6,683 nt of DNA from Robiginitomaculum sp036478975 (GCA_036478975.1 JAZGFA010000061.1:1-6683); one strand, 5' to 3'; counted from the stretch's first letter, positions 1 through 6,413 are shown. The notes: generated from the letters alone by a model not told the origin. Program-made: numbers and translations.

Positions 1-49
1 CTAAATCATCCGCGTCACTGGCGAGCCATTTTAAATGGGATATGGACAT
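1..49 (-). CDS. DUF2948-family protein, N-terminal fragment (runs off left edge)
   Basis: Reading the minus strand from the ATG at 49-47 gives 16 codons, MSISHLKWLASDADDL, with no stop before the window edge. The pattern L-K-x-L-A-x-D-A-x-D-L at the extreme N-terminus is what I remember for the DUF2948 family, short alphaproteobacterial proteins of unknown function that usually sit directly after murA and before hisD. The start lies 9 nt past the murA stop codon, so the two genes are probably co-transcribed. A purine run (GAGA) lies just before the ATG and another (AAAGAG) overlaps the end of murA. The function is unknown. The family call rests on 16 residues plus gene order, so it is likely but not certain. 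Confidence 0.68.
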   Translation of the reverse strand, partial: MSISHLKWLASDADDL

Positions 50-58
50 GGTCTCTAT

Positions 59-1324
59 TTACTCTTTTTCGCGGCTAATGATAGCGCCGCAATTGCCTAA
101 TTTCACCTCAATATGCTCAAAGCCGCGATCTAAATGATAAACCCGCGAAATATTGGTCGTGCCATGCGCCGCTAGCCCCGCCGCAATCAGGGAGGCCGAA
201 GCGCGCAAATCCGTCGCCATCACCGGCGCGCCGCGCAATTGCTCGACCCCGCGCACAATCGCCTCGCGGCCGCTGACTTTAATGTCAGCGCCCATGCGGG
301 TAAGCTCTGGGCAATGCATGAAGCGGTTTTCAAAGATGTTTTCGCGAATAATCGACACCCCGTCCGCAAGACAGCACATGGCCATAAATTGCGCCTGCAA
401 ATCGGTTGGAAAGCCCGGATAGGCTTGGGTTTCAACATCGACCGGCTTTAGCCGCGTATTAGGGTCGCGCTCAATCAGCACGGAATGCGCGTCCATCGTC
501 ACCTTCGCGCCGGCCTGCGCAATTAGCGGCCAGAGCGAGCCAAGATGGTCAGAGCGCACATTGACAAGGCGAACCTTGCCGCCTGCCGTGGCCGCCGCTA
601 AGGCGTAGGTTCCCGCCTCGATACGGTCAGGCACGACGCTATAGCTCACCCCGCCCAGAGACTTCACGCCCATAATGCGAATTTCAGAGCGCCCGGCCCC
701 GACAATGCGCGCGCCCATGGCGTTAAGGCAATTGGCAATGTCAATGATTTCCGGCTCGCGCGCCGCGTTATTAAGCACGGTCTCGCCCTTGGCCAAAACC
801 GCTGCCATCATGGCGTGCTCGGTCGCGCCAACGGAGATAAATGGGAAGGTAATATCCGCGCCCTTTAACCCGCCCTTAGCGGTGGCTATCACATAGCCTT
901 CGACCAAATCAATCTTGGCCCCCATCGCCTCTAGGGCCTTTAAGTGCAAATCCACGGGCCGCGCGCCGATAGCGCAGCCGCCGGGCATGGAGACTTTGGC
1001 TTTGTGTTCACGCGCAAGAAGCGGGCCTAACACATTGAAAGTCGCGCGCATTTTACGCACCAAATCATAGGGAGCCTCGGTTGAGGTCAGCTTGGCCGCG
1101 TGCATATAAAGCCGCGCGCCGGGGCCGTCTTCGACCACAACGCCCAAATGCTTAAGCAGTCCGGCCATGGAGCGCGTATCGCGCAGGCGCGGCATATTGG
1201 TAAGTTCTACGGGCTGATCGGTCAGCAGGCACAAGGCCATCAGCTTAATCGCCGAGTTTTTCGCCCCGCTAATGGTGATTTCGCCGTTTAGCGGCGTACC
1301 GCCCTTGATAACAATCTTGTCCAT
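59..1324 (-). CDS. murA: UDP-N-acetylglucosamine 1-carboxyvinyltransferase (MurA)
   Basis: This cytoplasmic enzyme transfers enolpyruvate from phosphoenolpyruvate to UDP-GlcNAc, the first committed step of peptidoglycan synthesis. The protein is 421 residues, full length for the family. Visible signatures are the substrate-binding Lys-Asn in GAKNSA (K22, N23), RKMRATFNVLGPLLAR at about 90-105, the loop MPGGCAIGARP with catalytic Cys117, the Asp308 region YPGFPTDLQAQ, TDLRASASL (Arg374), and the C-terminal YHLDRGFEHIEVKLG. Cys117 is the residue alkylated by fosfomycin; because it is Cys and not Asp, the enzyme should be a fosfomycin target. The ATG at 1324-1322 is supported by GAGG four bases upstream and by the canonical MDKIVIKGG beginning. 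A small basic-protein gene lies 126 bp upstream on the same strand, and a DUF2948 gene follows after 9 nt. Nothing looks broken. Confidence 0.97.
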   Translation of the reverse strand: MDKIVIKGGTPLNGEITISGAKNSAIKLMALCLLTDQPVELTNMPRLRDTRSMAGLLKHLGVVVEDGPGARLYMHAAKLTSTEAPYDLVRKMRATFNVLGPLLAREHKAKVSMPGGCAIGARPVDLHLKALEAMGAKIDLVEGYVIATAKGGLKGADITFPFISVGATEHAMMAAVLAKGETVLNNAAREPEIIDIANCLNAMGARIVGAGRSEIRIMGVKSLGGVSYSVVPDRIEAGTYALAAATAGGKVRLVNVRSDHLGSLWPLIAQAGAKVTMDAHSVLIERDPNTRLKPVDVETQAYPGFPTDLQAQFMAMCCLADGVSIIRENIFENRFMHCPELTRMGADIKVSGREAIVRGVEQLRGAPVMATDLRASASLIAAGLAAHGTTNISRVYHLDRGFEHIEVKLGNCGAIISREKE

Positions 1325-1347
1325 AATGCCTCGTAATACGTGTAACT

Positions 1348-1360
1348 AACCGAGTCGGTT
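1348..1360. promoter_or_regulatory. 13-bp palindrome centred on a GANTC (CcrM-type) site upstream of murA
   Basis: AACCGA-G-TCGGTT is a perfect inverted repeat with 6-bp arms and one central base, 23 bp upstream of the murA ATG. It contains GAGTC (1352-1356), the GANTC motif methylated by CcrM in many alphaproteobacteria. With its flanks, CGAGTCG, it fits the yGAkTCg preference I recall for the cell-cycle regulator GcrA. It could be an operator or a methylation-sensitive promoter element, but I cannot place convincing -35 and -10 boxes around it. The role is inference. Confidence 0.3.
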
Positions 1361-1450
1361 TAGCCGCAATCTTAGGCATAATTATGGTGGAAGCGAGGAT
1401 TATTCGCGGCCATTAAACTGGCCAGAGGCGCGCCCTAGGAGCAATCGCCA

Positions 1451-1597
1451 TTATTCATTAGGCCCGTCCATCAGGCTAGGCCGTTTGGGCACTTGCTTAC
1501 GGCGGCGCAAATTATCACGCAAAGCCTTAGTCTTGCGCTGATTTTCCGCCTCGCGCTCCCGCGCTCTTTGCAATTTCTTTGGGCTATCTTCACTCAT
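1451..1597 (-). CDS. Small basic, Arg/Lys-rich hypothetical protein (48 aa)
   Basis: From the ATG at 1597-1595 to a TAA at 1453-1451 the minus strand encodes 48 residues beginning MSEDSPKKLQRARERE. The middle is a charged, probably helical stretch, and the core ALRDNLRRRKQ (about 25-35) resembles the L-R-x-N-L-R-R-R-K motif of short uncharacterised alphaproteobacterial proteins often found near murA. There is no signal peptide, membrane segment or cysteine. An in-frame TTG at 1648 would add 17 residues, but the family usually starts with a short acidic M-S/T-E/D segment, so I prefer the ATG. A GGGG run about 14 nt upstream is only a weak ribosome site. The clustered Arg/Lys could bind nucleic acid or ribosomes, but that is a guess. 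It lies upstream of murA and divergent from tRNA-Thr. Confidence 0.62.
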   Translation of the reverse strand: MSEDSPKKLQRAREREAENQRKTKALRDNLRRRKQVPKRPSLMDGPNE

Positions 1598-1702
1598 ATG
1601 CACATTTCTTACCCCGCGAGCGCCCAAAGCGCAATCAGGGCTTTTCAACCGCCCATCATTACGCTAAGACGCGGCTCTTGCTGACGCCCAACAGTGTCAC
1701 AA

Positions 1703-1777
1703 GCCGCGGTAGCTCAGTGGTAGAGCGCATCATTGGTAATGATGAGGTCGGGAGTTCAATTCTCCCTCGCGGCACCA
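1703..1777 (+). tRNA. tRNA-Thr (anticodon GGT)
   Basis: The full cloverleaf can be drawn by eye. The 7-bp acceptor stem pairs GCCGCGG with TCGCGGC, the last pair being G-T. After T8-A9 comes the D stem GCTC/GAGC with a 7-nt loop containing GG. The anticodon stem is CATCA/TGATG (1728-1732/1740-1744) with loop TTGGTAA, which puts anticodon GGT at 1735-1737. The variable loop is AGGTC, and the T arm is GGGAG-TTCAATT-CTCCC. Discriminator A and an encoded CCA end the gene at 1777. It reads ACC and ACT codons. The tract just after it is T-rich (1778-1797) and may help termination, but no separate hairpin precedes it. I find no second copy of the tRNA 3' end in the window, so there is no sign of integration here. 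Confidence 0.97.
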
Positions 1778-2118
1778 TTTTCCTAGTCTTTTCCTTTACG
1801 CGCATCATCCCTTTGCAGGGGATATGCCGCCACCCAGACAGCAGGAAGACAGGTCTTTCGTCACTTCGCTTGATAGTGCTTTTGGGTTATAAAATTGCGT
1901 AAATTTGGCGGCACTGTAATTGGATTGATGAGATGCCTGGTAAGCCTAAAATTGCTCTAGGTTTGCCGAAGGAGTTTAGTTAACCATTGCAGTTATTCTT
2001 TTATTTGTGTTAGATTATACTAAATTTTTCATTATCGGTATTGCGTAGCAAAATAATATTTAATCCACTGGATTAAATATAGATGGAATCGCGCGGCGTC
2101 CTCACGAACTCGAGCCAA
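1778..2118. other. 341-bp gene-free, AT-rich convergent intergenic region
   Basis: No credible gene is visible. The longest ATG-started frame I read on the plus strand inside the AT-rich part is 16 codons (from 1934) without a ribosome site. Composition drops sharply: 1981-2080 has 24 G/C in 100 bases by hand count, far below the flanking genes. It contains a perfect 25-bp palindrome (2056-2080), a small TTGC-GTA-GCAA hairpin (2041-2051), and A/T tracts such as AAATTTTT around 2022-2029. A TATAAT hexamer on the minus strand (2019-2014) and TATACT on the plus strand (2016-2021) lack good -35 partners and may be chance. It separates the ends of tRNA-Thr and tpiA, so it should contain transcription termination signals. 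Confidence 0.6.
2056..2080 (-). repeat. Perfect 25-bp palindrome (12-bp arms, 1-nt centre), possible tpiA terminator
   Basis: The left arm ATATTTAATCCA (2056-2067) and right arm TGGATTAAATAT (2069-2080) are exact reverse complements around a single C at 2068. Folded as RNA, it makes an 11-bp stem with a 3-nt loop. It starts 38 bp past the tpiA stop. On the tpiA strand the stem is followed by TATTTTGC, so it could be a weak intrinsic terminator, although its stem is unusually AT-rich. On the other strand no T run follows. The exact symmetry would equally suit the binding site of a dimeric protein. The symmetry is seen directly; both roles are inference. Confidence 0.6.
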
Positions 2119-2871
2119 TCACCCCCGCGCGCAGTCCGCTATCGCCGCTAGGCTTTCCATTTCTAGGCTCGCCCCGCCAATCAGCGCTCCGTCTACATTT
2201 TTAATGGCGAGGATGTCGGCGGCGTTGGCGGGTTTTACTGAGCCGCCATAGAGAATGGGCATGTTATCGGCGCTGTCTTGGCCGAATCGCTTGGCGAGCT
2301 GGTCGCGGATATGGGCGTGGATTTCTCCGATTTGCTCTAATGTTGGGACTTTGCCCGTGCCGATGGCCCAAATAGGCTCATAGGCTATGACCGTATTCAT
2401 GGATGTGGCGGTCTCTGGGGCAGAGCCTAATAGCTGCGCCGTGGTGACGGTTTGGGCCTGCCCGGATTCGCGCTGGGATTCGCTCTCGCCAATGCAGATA
2501 ATCGCGATGAGGCCGGCTTTATGGGCGGCTAAGGCTTTCGCGGCGACGTCTGAGTCGCTCTCGCCGGCGTATTGACGGCGCTCGGAATGGCCGACAATGG
2601 CGTAACCGGCGCCGCAATCGGCTATCATAGTGGCGCTAAGCTCCCCCGTATAGGCTCCGCTGACCGCGTGGTGGCAGTTTTGCGCGCCTATATTAATCGC
2701 GCTGTCGATGTTTTGCGCCGCCATGGGCGCTAATAAATGGGCCGGCGGGCAGATGAGAACATTGGTTTTAGCACGGGTTTGGGCGCTAAGCAGGGCCAAA
2801 AGCTGGTCTGGCTTGACCGCCCAAGACATGTCTCCGTGCATTTTCCAGTTTGCGGCGATGAGTTGGCGCAT
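2119..2871 (-). CDS. tpiA: Triosephosphate isomerase
   Basis: TpiA interconverts dihydroxyacetone phosphate and glyceraldehyde 3-phosphate in glycolysis and gluconeogenesis, as a cytoplasmic TIM-barrel dimer. The 250-residue length is typical. All catalytic elements are present: AANWKMHG with Asn8 and Lys10, VGHSERR with the electrophile His95, AYEPIWAIGTGK with catalytic base Glu165 and the mobile loop 6 (about 166-176), and the phosphate-binding YGGSV (208-212) and GGASL near the C-terminus. The ATG at 2871-2869 is supported by a strong AGGAGA five bases upstream. It is transcribed divergently from ppiD across a 109-bp spacer, the usual alphaproteobacterial arrangement. Nothing looks damaged. 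Two GANTC sites 12 bp apart (2465, 2477) lie inside the gene. Confidence 0.97.
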   Translation of the reverse strand: MRQLIAANWKMHGDMSWAVKPDQLLALLSAQTRAKTNVLICPPAHLLAPMAAQNIDSAINIGAQNCHHAVSGAYTGELSATMIADCGAGYAIVGHSERRQYAGESDSDVAAKALAAHKAGLIAIICIGESESQRESGQAQTVTTAQLLGSAPETATSMNTVIAYEPIWAIGTGKVPTLEQIGEIHAHIRDQLAKRFGQDSADNMPILYGGSVKPANAADILAIKNVDGALIGGASLEMESLAAIADCARG

Positions 2872-2909
2872 GGTCGTCTCCTAAATAAAGGGCACTTTTC
2901 GCGCATTTG

Positions 2910-2924
2910 AAGCAAAGCTTGCTT
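2910..2924. repeat. 15-bp inverted repeat in the tpiA/ppiD divergent spacer
   Basis: AAGCAA (2910-2915) and TTGCTT (2919-2924) are exact reverse complements with a 3-nt AGC spacer. The site lies near the middle of the 2872-2980 spacer, where the promoters of both divergent genes must be, and overlaps the proposed -35 box of ppiD by two bases. It could be an operator shared by both genes, but a 6-bp repeat in a spacer rich in AAGC/GCTT words is weak evidence. Confidence 0.3.
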
Positions 2925-2951
2925 GCTCGCGGGCGCGGCCCTGTTTATGCT
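2923..2951 (+). promoter_or_regulatory. Candidate sigma70-type promoter for ppiD-trpE-trpG
   Basis: TTGCTC (2923-2928) and TATGCT (2946-2951) are separated by exactly 17 bp and match the housekeeping consensus in four of six (TTGACA) and four of six (TATAAT) positions. Transcription would start near 2957-2960, giving a 5' leader of about 20-25 nt before the ppiD ATG at 2981. No comparably good pair is seen on the plus strand in this spacer. The call comes from hexamer matching only. Confidence 0.4.
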
Positions 2952-2978
2952 TTGCCCAAATCAAGCAAGGCAAATGCA
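2948..2978 (+). promoter_or_regulatory. Possible hairpin covering the ppiD ribosome-binding site
   Basis: TTTGCC (2951-2956) is the exact reverse complement of GGCAAA (2969-2974), with a 12-nt loop. Allowing one bulged T (2975), a further TGC/GCA extends the stem to nine pairs. The 3' arm contains the GG of the likely Shine-Dalgarno AAGG (2967-2970), so folding would mask it. A transcript starting at the proposed promoter (about 2958) would lack the 5' arm, so the structure matters only if transcription begins further upstream. Confidence 0.25.
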
Positions 2979-2980
2979 CT

Positions 2981-4903
2981 ATGTCAAATAAAACTACCTC
3001 AAGTTTCCAAAAACTTGCAACAGGAATTATCATCGGCCTTCTGGTCGTCGGGCTTATGATATTCGGCCTGTCCGATGTTTTTACCCCGTCTAATCAAAAC
3101 GCCGTAGCGTTGGTGGGTAAGGAAAAAGTCTCGACCCTCGACTTTGACCGCAGCTTTAAACAGCGCCTTAGCGCCTATAATCGGGAAAACAAAACCAATA
3201 TGACCGCGTCCCAAGCGTTCAATCGCGGTTTTGCGCGCCAGATTGTTGACCAAATGGTCACAACAACCGCCGTGCGCCTTGACGCGGATACTCTTGGGGT
3301 TGGGGTGGCCAATAAAGTTGCGGCTGAAGAAATCCGCAAAGCGCCATATTTTCAAGACGAAGTGACGGGCCGTTTTAGCGAAGACAAACTCAATCAAATT
3401 CTGCGCGCCAATGGCAATATGACCCGCCGCGCCTATGAGGCTGATATTGTGCGCGGGCTAAAGGTTGACCAAGTGGTCTCGGCGACGATTGCCGGCATTA
3501 AAGCCCCGCTTGAATATGCCCAGCAACGCTATCAATTCATCACCGAGCAGCGCAAAGTCTCCGTGCTGACCCTCACCAAGGACGCGGTAACCGCCCCTGC
3601 AGCGCCAAGCGATGAGGTTTTAAAAGCTTTTATCGACGAACATGAAGCCAATTATATCGCGCCGGAATATCGCGCATTTACTATGCTGCGCATTGAGTTG
3701 ACCGACCTTAATCCTGATGTGGTTGTGCCCGAAGAAGAAATCCGCAAAATGTATGACCGCAAATTGCAAACTAAGAAATTAGGCACGCCGGAAATGCGCT
3801 CTGTTACGCTTATTAATGCCACCAATGAAGCCATGGCCAAAGAGGCTGTCACCCAATTAATAGCCGGCACTGACGCGGCGCAGGTATCAGCCGGCCTCGG
3901 CTTTGTTGAGCCAACGGTTTACACCGCCGTGCTTGAGGACAATATCACCGACCCTGCGGCGGCTAAGGCGGCTTTCGCGGCGAAGACAACCGGTGAGCAT
4001 CATATCGTTGAGGGGCAGCTTGGCTGGTTTGTTGTCACCCTTGATGATGTCATCGCGGCTGTCGCTCCTAATTACGAAGCCCTGCATGACGAGCTTGAGA
4101 CGGAGCTTAAATCCGACATTGCCAAGGGCACGCTTTATGACGTGACCGGCGAAGTTGAAGCGGCCATGCTAGACGGCGCGTCCCTAGAGGATGCGGGCAA
4201 GGCGGCGGGGGTTTCGGTATCGTCCATTGATTATATTGACCGCACGGGCCTGACCCAAGAGGGCGTGCGCCTTGACGGCGTTTCGGTCATTACCGGGGTT
4301 GCGGCGGATGAGAAAATCCTCATGGAGATTTTCACCAATGAAATCGGCTATGCCACCGACATTATGGACAGCTCTAAGGGCGGTTATTTCGCCATTCGCG
4401 TTGACCAAATCATCGAAAGCCAGCGCCGGCCCTTTGGTGAGATTAAAGCGTCAGCCTCGGCCGCATGGATTAATATCGAAACTGAGAAACTCCTCGTCAC
4501 CCTTGAAGACGGCCTAAAGGATCGTCTGCGCGAAGGGGAAAGCCTCGCCGATATCAAGGCCAGCCTGCCTAAGGGCGCACTGCTAAATGATATTGTTATG
4601 GTGCGTAGCACGCGCTCACCCCAGCTTAGCGGCTCGGTGGCGGCGCGGGCCTATAGCGCCAAAACCGGCGAGTCTGTTAGCGGCTTTGGCCCTGCCCCGC
4701 TGACCCGCTCCGTTGTGGTGGTCAATAAGATTATTTCCAACGCCGATGACATGGCCGGCGGCTTTGCTGACGCCATGCAAATGCAAGCCACCACCGAGCT
4801 GTCTAGCGATATTCAGCAGGCCTACCGCGCGGCATTGCTGACGGAAAACGAAGTGTTTATCTTTGACGATAAAATCAAACGCCAACTTGGCATTACTGAC
4901 TAG
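2981..4903 (+). CDS. ppiD: PpiD-like membrane-anchored periplasmic foldase (SurA/parvulin family)
   Basis: The 640-residue protein has the PpiD layout: a short N-terminus (K4, K11), one hydrophobic membrane anchor (about 12-31, rich in Ile, Leu, Val and Gly), then a large periplasmic part. A SurA-N-like chaperone domain spans roughly 35-260 (QNAVALVGKEKVS, then helices). Two degenerate parvulin-like segments follow: about 271-364, ending with the family-like GQLGWFVVTLDDV, and about 395-500, containing KGGYFAIRVDQII. The first begins MRSVTLINA where active parvulins have an A-R-H-I-L-type strand, so the usual His is absent and isomerase activity is doubtful, as reported for E. coli PpiD. The family helps outer-membrane and secreted proteins fold after Sec export. 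The ATG at 2981 follows AAGG by 10 nt. It overlaps nothing and ends 1 nt before trpE, with which it is probably co-transcribed. Confidence 0.88.
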   Translation: MSNKTTSSFQKLATGIIIGLLVVGLMIFGLSDVFTPSNQNAVALVGKEKVSTLDFDRSFKQRLSAYNRENKTNMTASQAFNRGFARQIVDQMVTTTAVRLDADTLGVGVANKVAAEEIRKAPYFQDEVTGRFSEDKLNQILRANGNMTRRAYEADIVRGLKVDQVVSATIAGIKAPLEYAQQRYQFITEQRKVSVLTLTKDAVTAPAAPSDEVLKAFIDEHEANYIAPEYRAFTMLRIELTDLNPDVVVPEEEIRKMYDRKLQTKKLGTPEMRSVTLINATNEAMAKEAVTQLIAGTDAAQVSAGLGFVEPTVYTAVLEDNITDPAAAKAAFAAKTTGEHHIVEGQLGWFVVTLDDVIAAVAPNYEALHDELETELKSDIAKGTLYDVTGEVEAAMLDGASLEDAGKAAGVSVSSIDYIDRTGLTQEGVRLDGVSVITGVAADEKILMEIFTNEIGYATDIMDSSKGGYFAIRVDQIIESQRRPFGEIKASASAAWINIETEKLLVTLEDGLKDRLREGESLADIKASLPKGALLNDIVMVRSTRSPQLSGSVAARAYSAKTGESVSGFGPAPLTRSVVVVNKIISNADDMAGGFADAMQMQATTELSSDIQQAYRAALLTENEVFIFDDKIKRQLGITD

Positions 4904-4904
4904 T

Positions 4905-6413
4905 ATGGGCGGTGCTTATATCCCGCAAATCGCTGCATTTGAAGCGGCCTATGATGATGGTCAGCCGCAAATTGTCTGCCGCCGCGTAGTCAATGACCTT
5001 GATACGCCCGTATCCGCTTATCTTAAAATTGCCAGCGGCAAGCCCTACGCCTTTCTCTATGAAAGCGTGCAAGGCGGTGAGCAGCGCGGACGCTATTCCT
5101 TTATCGGATTTGCCCCAGATATTGTCTGGCGTTGCCACGGGGACGGCGTTGGGATAGCGCGCGGGCGGGCGGCAATTTCCGCTAAGGATTATAGCCCAAT
5201 TGATGCAAAACCGCTGGACAGCCTGCGCGCCCTAGAGGCTGAGAGCGCCCTGCCCTTGCCGGAAGGCATACCGCCCATGGCGGCGGGGCTATTTGGATAT
5301 CTTGGCTATGACATGGTGCGCCAAGTGGAAAACTTGCCGTCCGATATGCCCGACCCTATCGGCACGCCGGACGCGATTATGATACGGCCCACCATTGTCG
5401 CTATCTTTGATCTTATCGCGCAGGAAATCATCATTGCCAGCCCCGCGCGGCCGCAAGCCGGCCAAAGCGCTGGCGTCGCCTACGCCGCTGCAATATCGCG
5501 CATTGACCAAGTGGCTAGCGATCTCACCCTCAGCGTGTCCGCTGGCCGCGAGAGCGACACCGCCCCGCAAGAGGTGAAGGCCATTGCCGGCCAAACCCCC
5601 GCCGCCTTCCACGCGCGGGTCGCGAAGGCCAAGGCCTATATCGAAGCGGGCGATGTATTTCAGGTGGTTATCGGACAAAGGTTTAGCGCCGACTTGCCCC
5701 ATAGCCCGCTGGCGCTCTATCGTTCCTTGCGCCGCATGAATCCGTCGCCATTCCTCTATTTTCTAAACTTTGACGACCACACCATCGTTGGCTCCTCGCC
5801 GGAAATCCTTGTGCGCGTGCGCGGCGATAAGGTTACGGTGCGCCCGATTGCTGGCACAAGGCCGCGCGGCAAAACGCCAGAGCATGACCGCGCGCTTGAG
5901 GTAGAGCTTCTCGCAGATGAGAAAGAATGCGCCGAGCATCTCATGCTGCTTGATTTGGGACGCAATGATGCGGGCCGCGTTTGTAAGGCGGGAACGGTCA
6001 AAGTAACAGAGCGCTTCATGGTAGAGCGCTATAGTCATGTTATGCACATTGTCTCAAATGTTGAGGGCGTATTGGAAGACGGTTATGACGCTGTATCCGC
6101 CCTATTTGCCGGCTTCCCTGCTGGTACGGTTAGCGGCGCGCCTAAGGTACGAGCGATGGAAATTATCGACGAGCTTGAGAGCGAGAAGCGCGGCATATAT
6201 GCGGGGGCTGTTGGCTATATATCGTGCGAGGGCAATCTAGATACGGCGATTGTTTTGCGCACGGCAATTGTTAAAGACGGCGTGATGCATGTGCGCGCCG
6301 GCGCGGGAATTGTGCGCGACAGCGACGCCCAAGCCGAGTATGAAGAAACCCAGCATAAGGCACAGGCGCTGTTTGCAGCTGCCTCCCATGCTGGTCAGTT
6401 TGATAGGAATTAG
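4905..6413 (+). CDS. trpE: Anthranilate synthase component I
   Basis: TrpE converts chorismate, with ammonia delivered by TrpG, to anthranilate and pyruvate, the first step of tryptophan synthesis. The 502-residue form from ATG 4905 has the N-terminal allosteric motif FLYES (50-54; usually L-L-E-S) with the Ser used for tryptophan feedback. It also has the chorismate-binding signatures IAGTRPRGK (315-323), DLGRNDAGRV (350-359; the family usually has V where A356 stands), AGTVSGAPK (406-414) and AGAGIVRDSD (465-474). An in-frame TTG at 4863 would add 14 residues overlapping ppiD, but MGGAYIPQ matches the usual family beginning better. The ppiD stop and this start read TAG-T-ATG with no clear ribosome site, suggesting translational coupling. 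PabB is the alternative, but the adjacent trpG and the ppiD linkage favour TrpE. No trp leader peptide or attenuator fits in the 1-nt gap. Confidence 0.95.
   Translation: MGGAYIPQIAAFEAAYDDGQPQIVCRRVVNDLDTPVSAYLKIASGKPYAFLYESVQGGEQRGRYSFIGFAPDIVWRCHGDGVGIARGRAAISAKDYSPIDAKPLDSLRALEAESALPLPEGIPPMAAGLFGYLGYDMVRQVENLPSDMPDPIGTPDAIMIRPTIVAIFDLIAQEIIIASPARPQAGQSAGVAYAAAISRIDQVASDLTLSVSAGRESDTAPQEVKAIAGQTPAAFHARVAKAKAYIEAGDVFQVVIGQRFSADLPHSPLALYRSLRRMNPSPFLYFLNFDDHTIVGSSPEILVRVRGDKVTVRPIAGTRPRGKTPEHDRALEVELLADEKECAEHLMLLDLGRNDAGRVCKAGTVKVTERFMVERYSHVMHIVSNVEGVLEDGYDAVSALFAGFPAGTVSGAPKVRAMEIIDELESEKRGIYAGAVGYISCEGNLDTAIVLRTAIVKDGVMHVRAGAGIVRDSDAQAEYEETQHKAQALFAAASHAGQFDRN

Noticed and set aside
1408..1423. 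GGCCA/TGGCC hairpin as a terminator after the small basic-protein gene
   Set aside because: The stem is only 5 bp and no T run follows on the minus strand; read-through into murA is equally likely.
1703..1777. tRNA-Thr as the attachment site of an integrated element
   Set aside because: No integrase gene and no repeat of the tRNA 3' end is present in the window; housekeeping genes flank both sides.
1579..1902. Plus-strand open frame of about 107 codons across the tRNA
   Set aside because: It runs through the tRNA-Thr gene and antisense to the start of the small basic-protein gene, with no ribosome site and no recognisable protein.
2060..2076. TTAA...TTAA inside the palindrome as a CtrA binding site
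   Set aside because: The two TTAA half-sites are separated by 9 bases, while CtrA boxes have 7. It is also downstream of both neighbouring genes.
2056..2080. Chromosome dimer resolution (dif) site
   Set aside because: dif sites have XerC/XerD arms around a 6-bp centre, with a right arm like TTATGTTAAAT. This palindrome has a 1-bp centre and no such arm.
2999..3397. Minus-strand open frame of 132 codons inside ppiD
   Set aside because: It is the shadow of a well-supported PpiD-like gene, and its translation shows no family features.
5289..5702. Minus-strand open frame of 137 codons inside trpE
   Set aside because: It lies wholly opposite conserved trpE coding sequence; the long frame follows from the codon bias of trpE.
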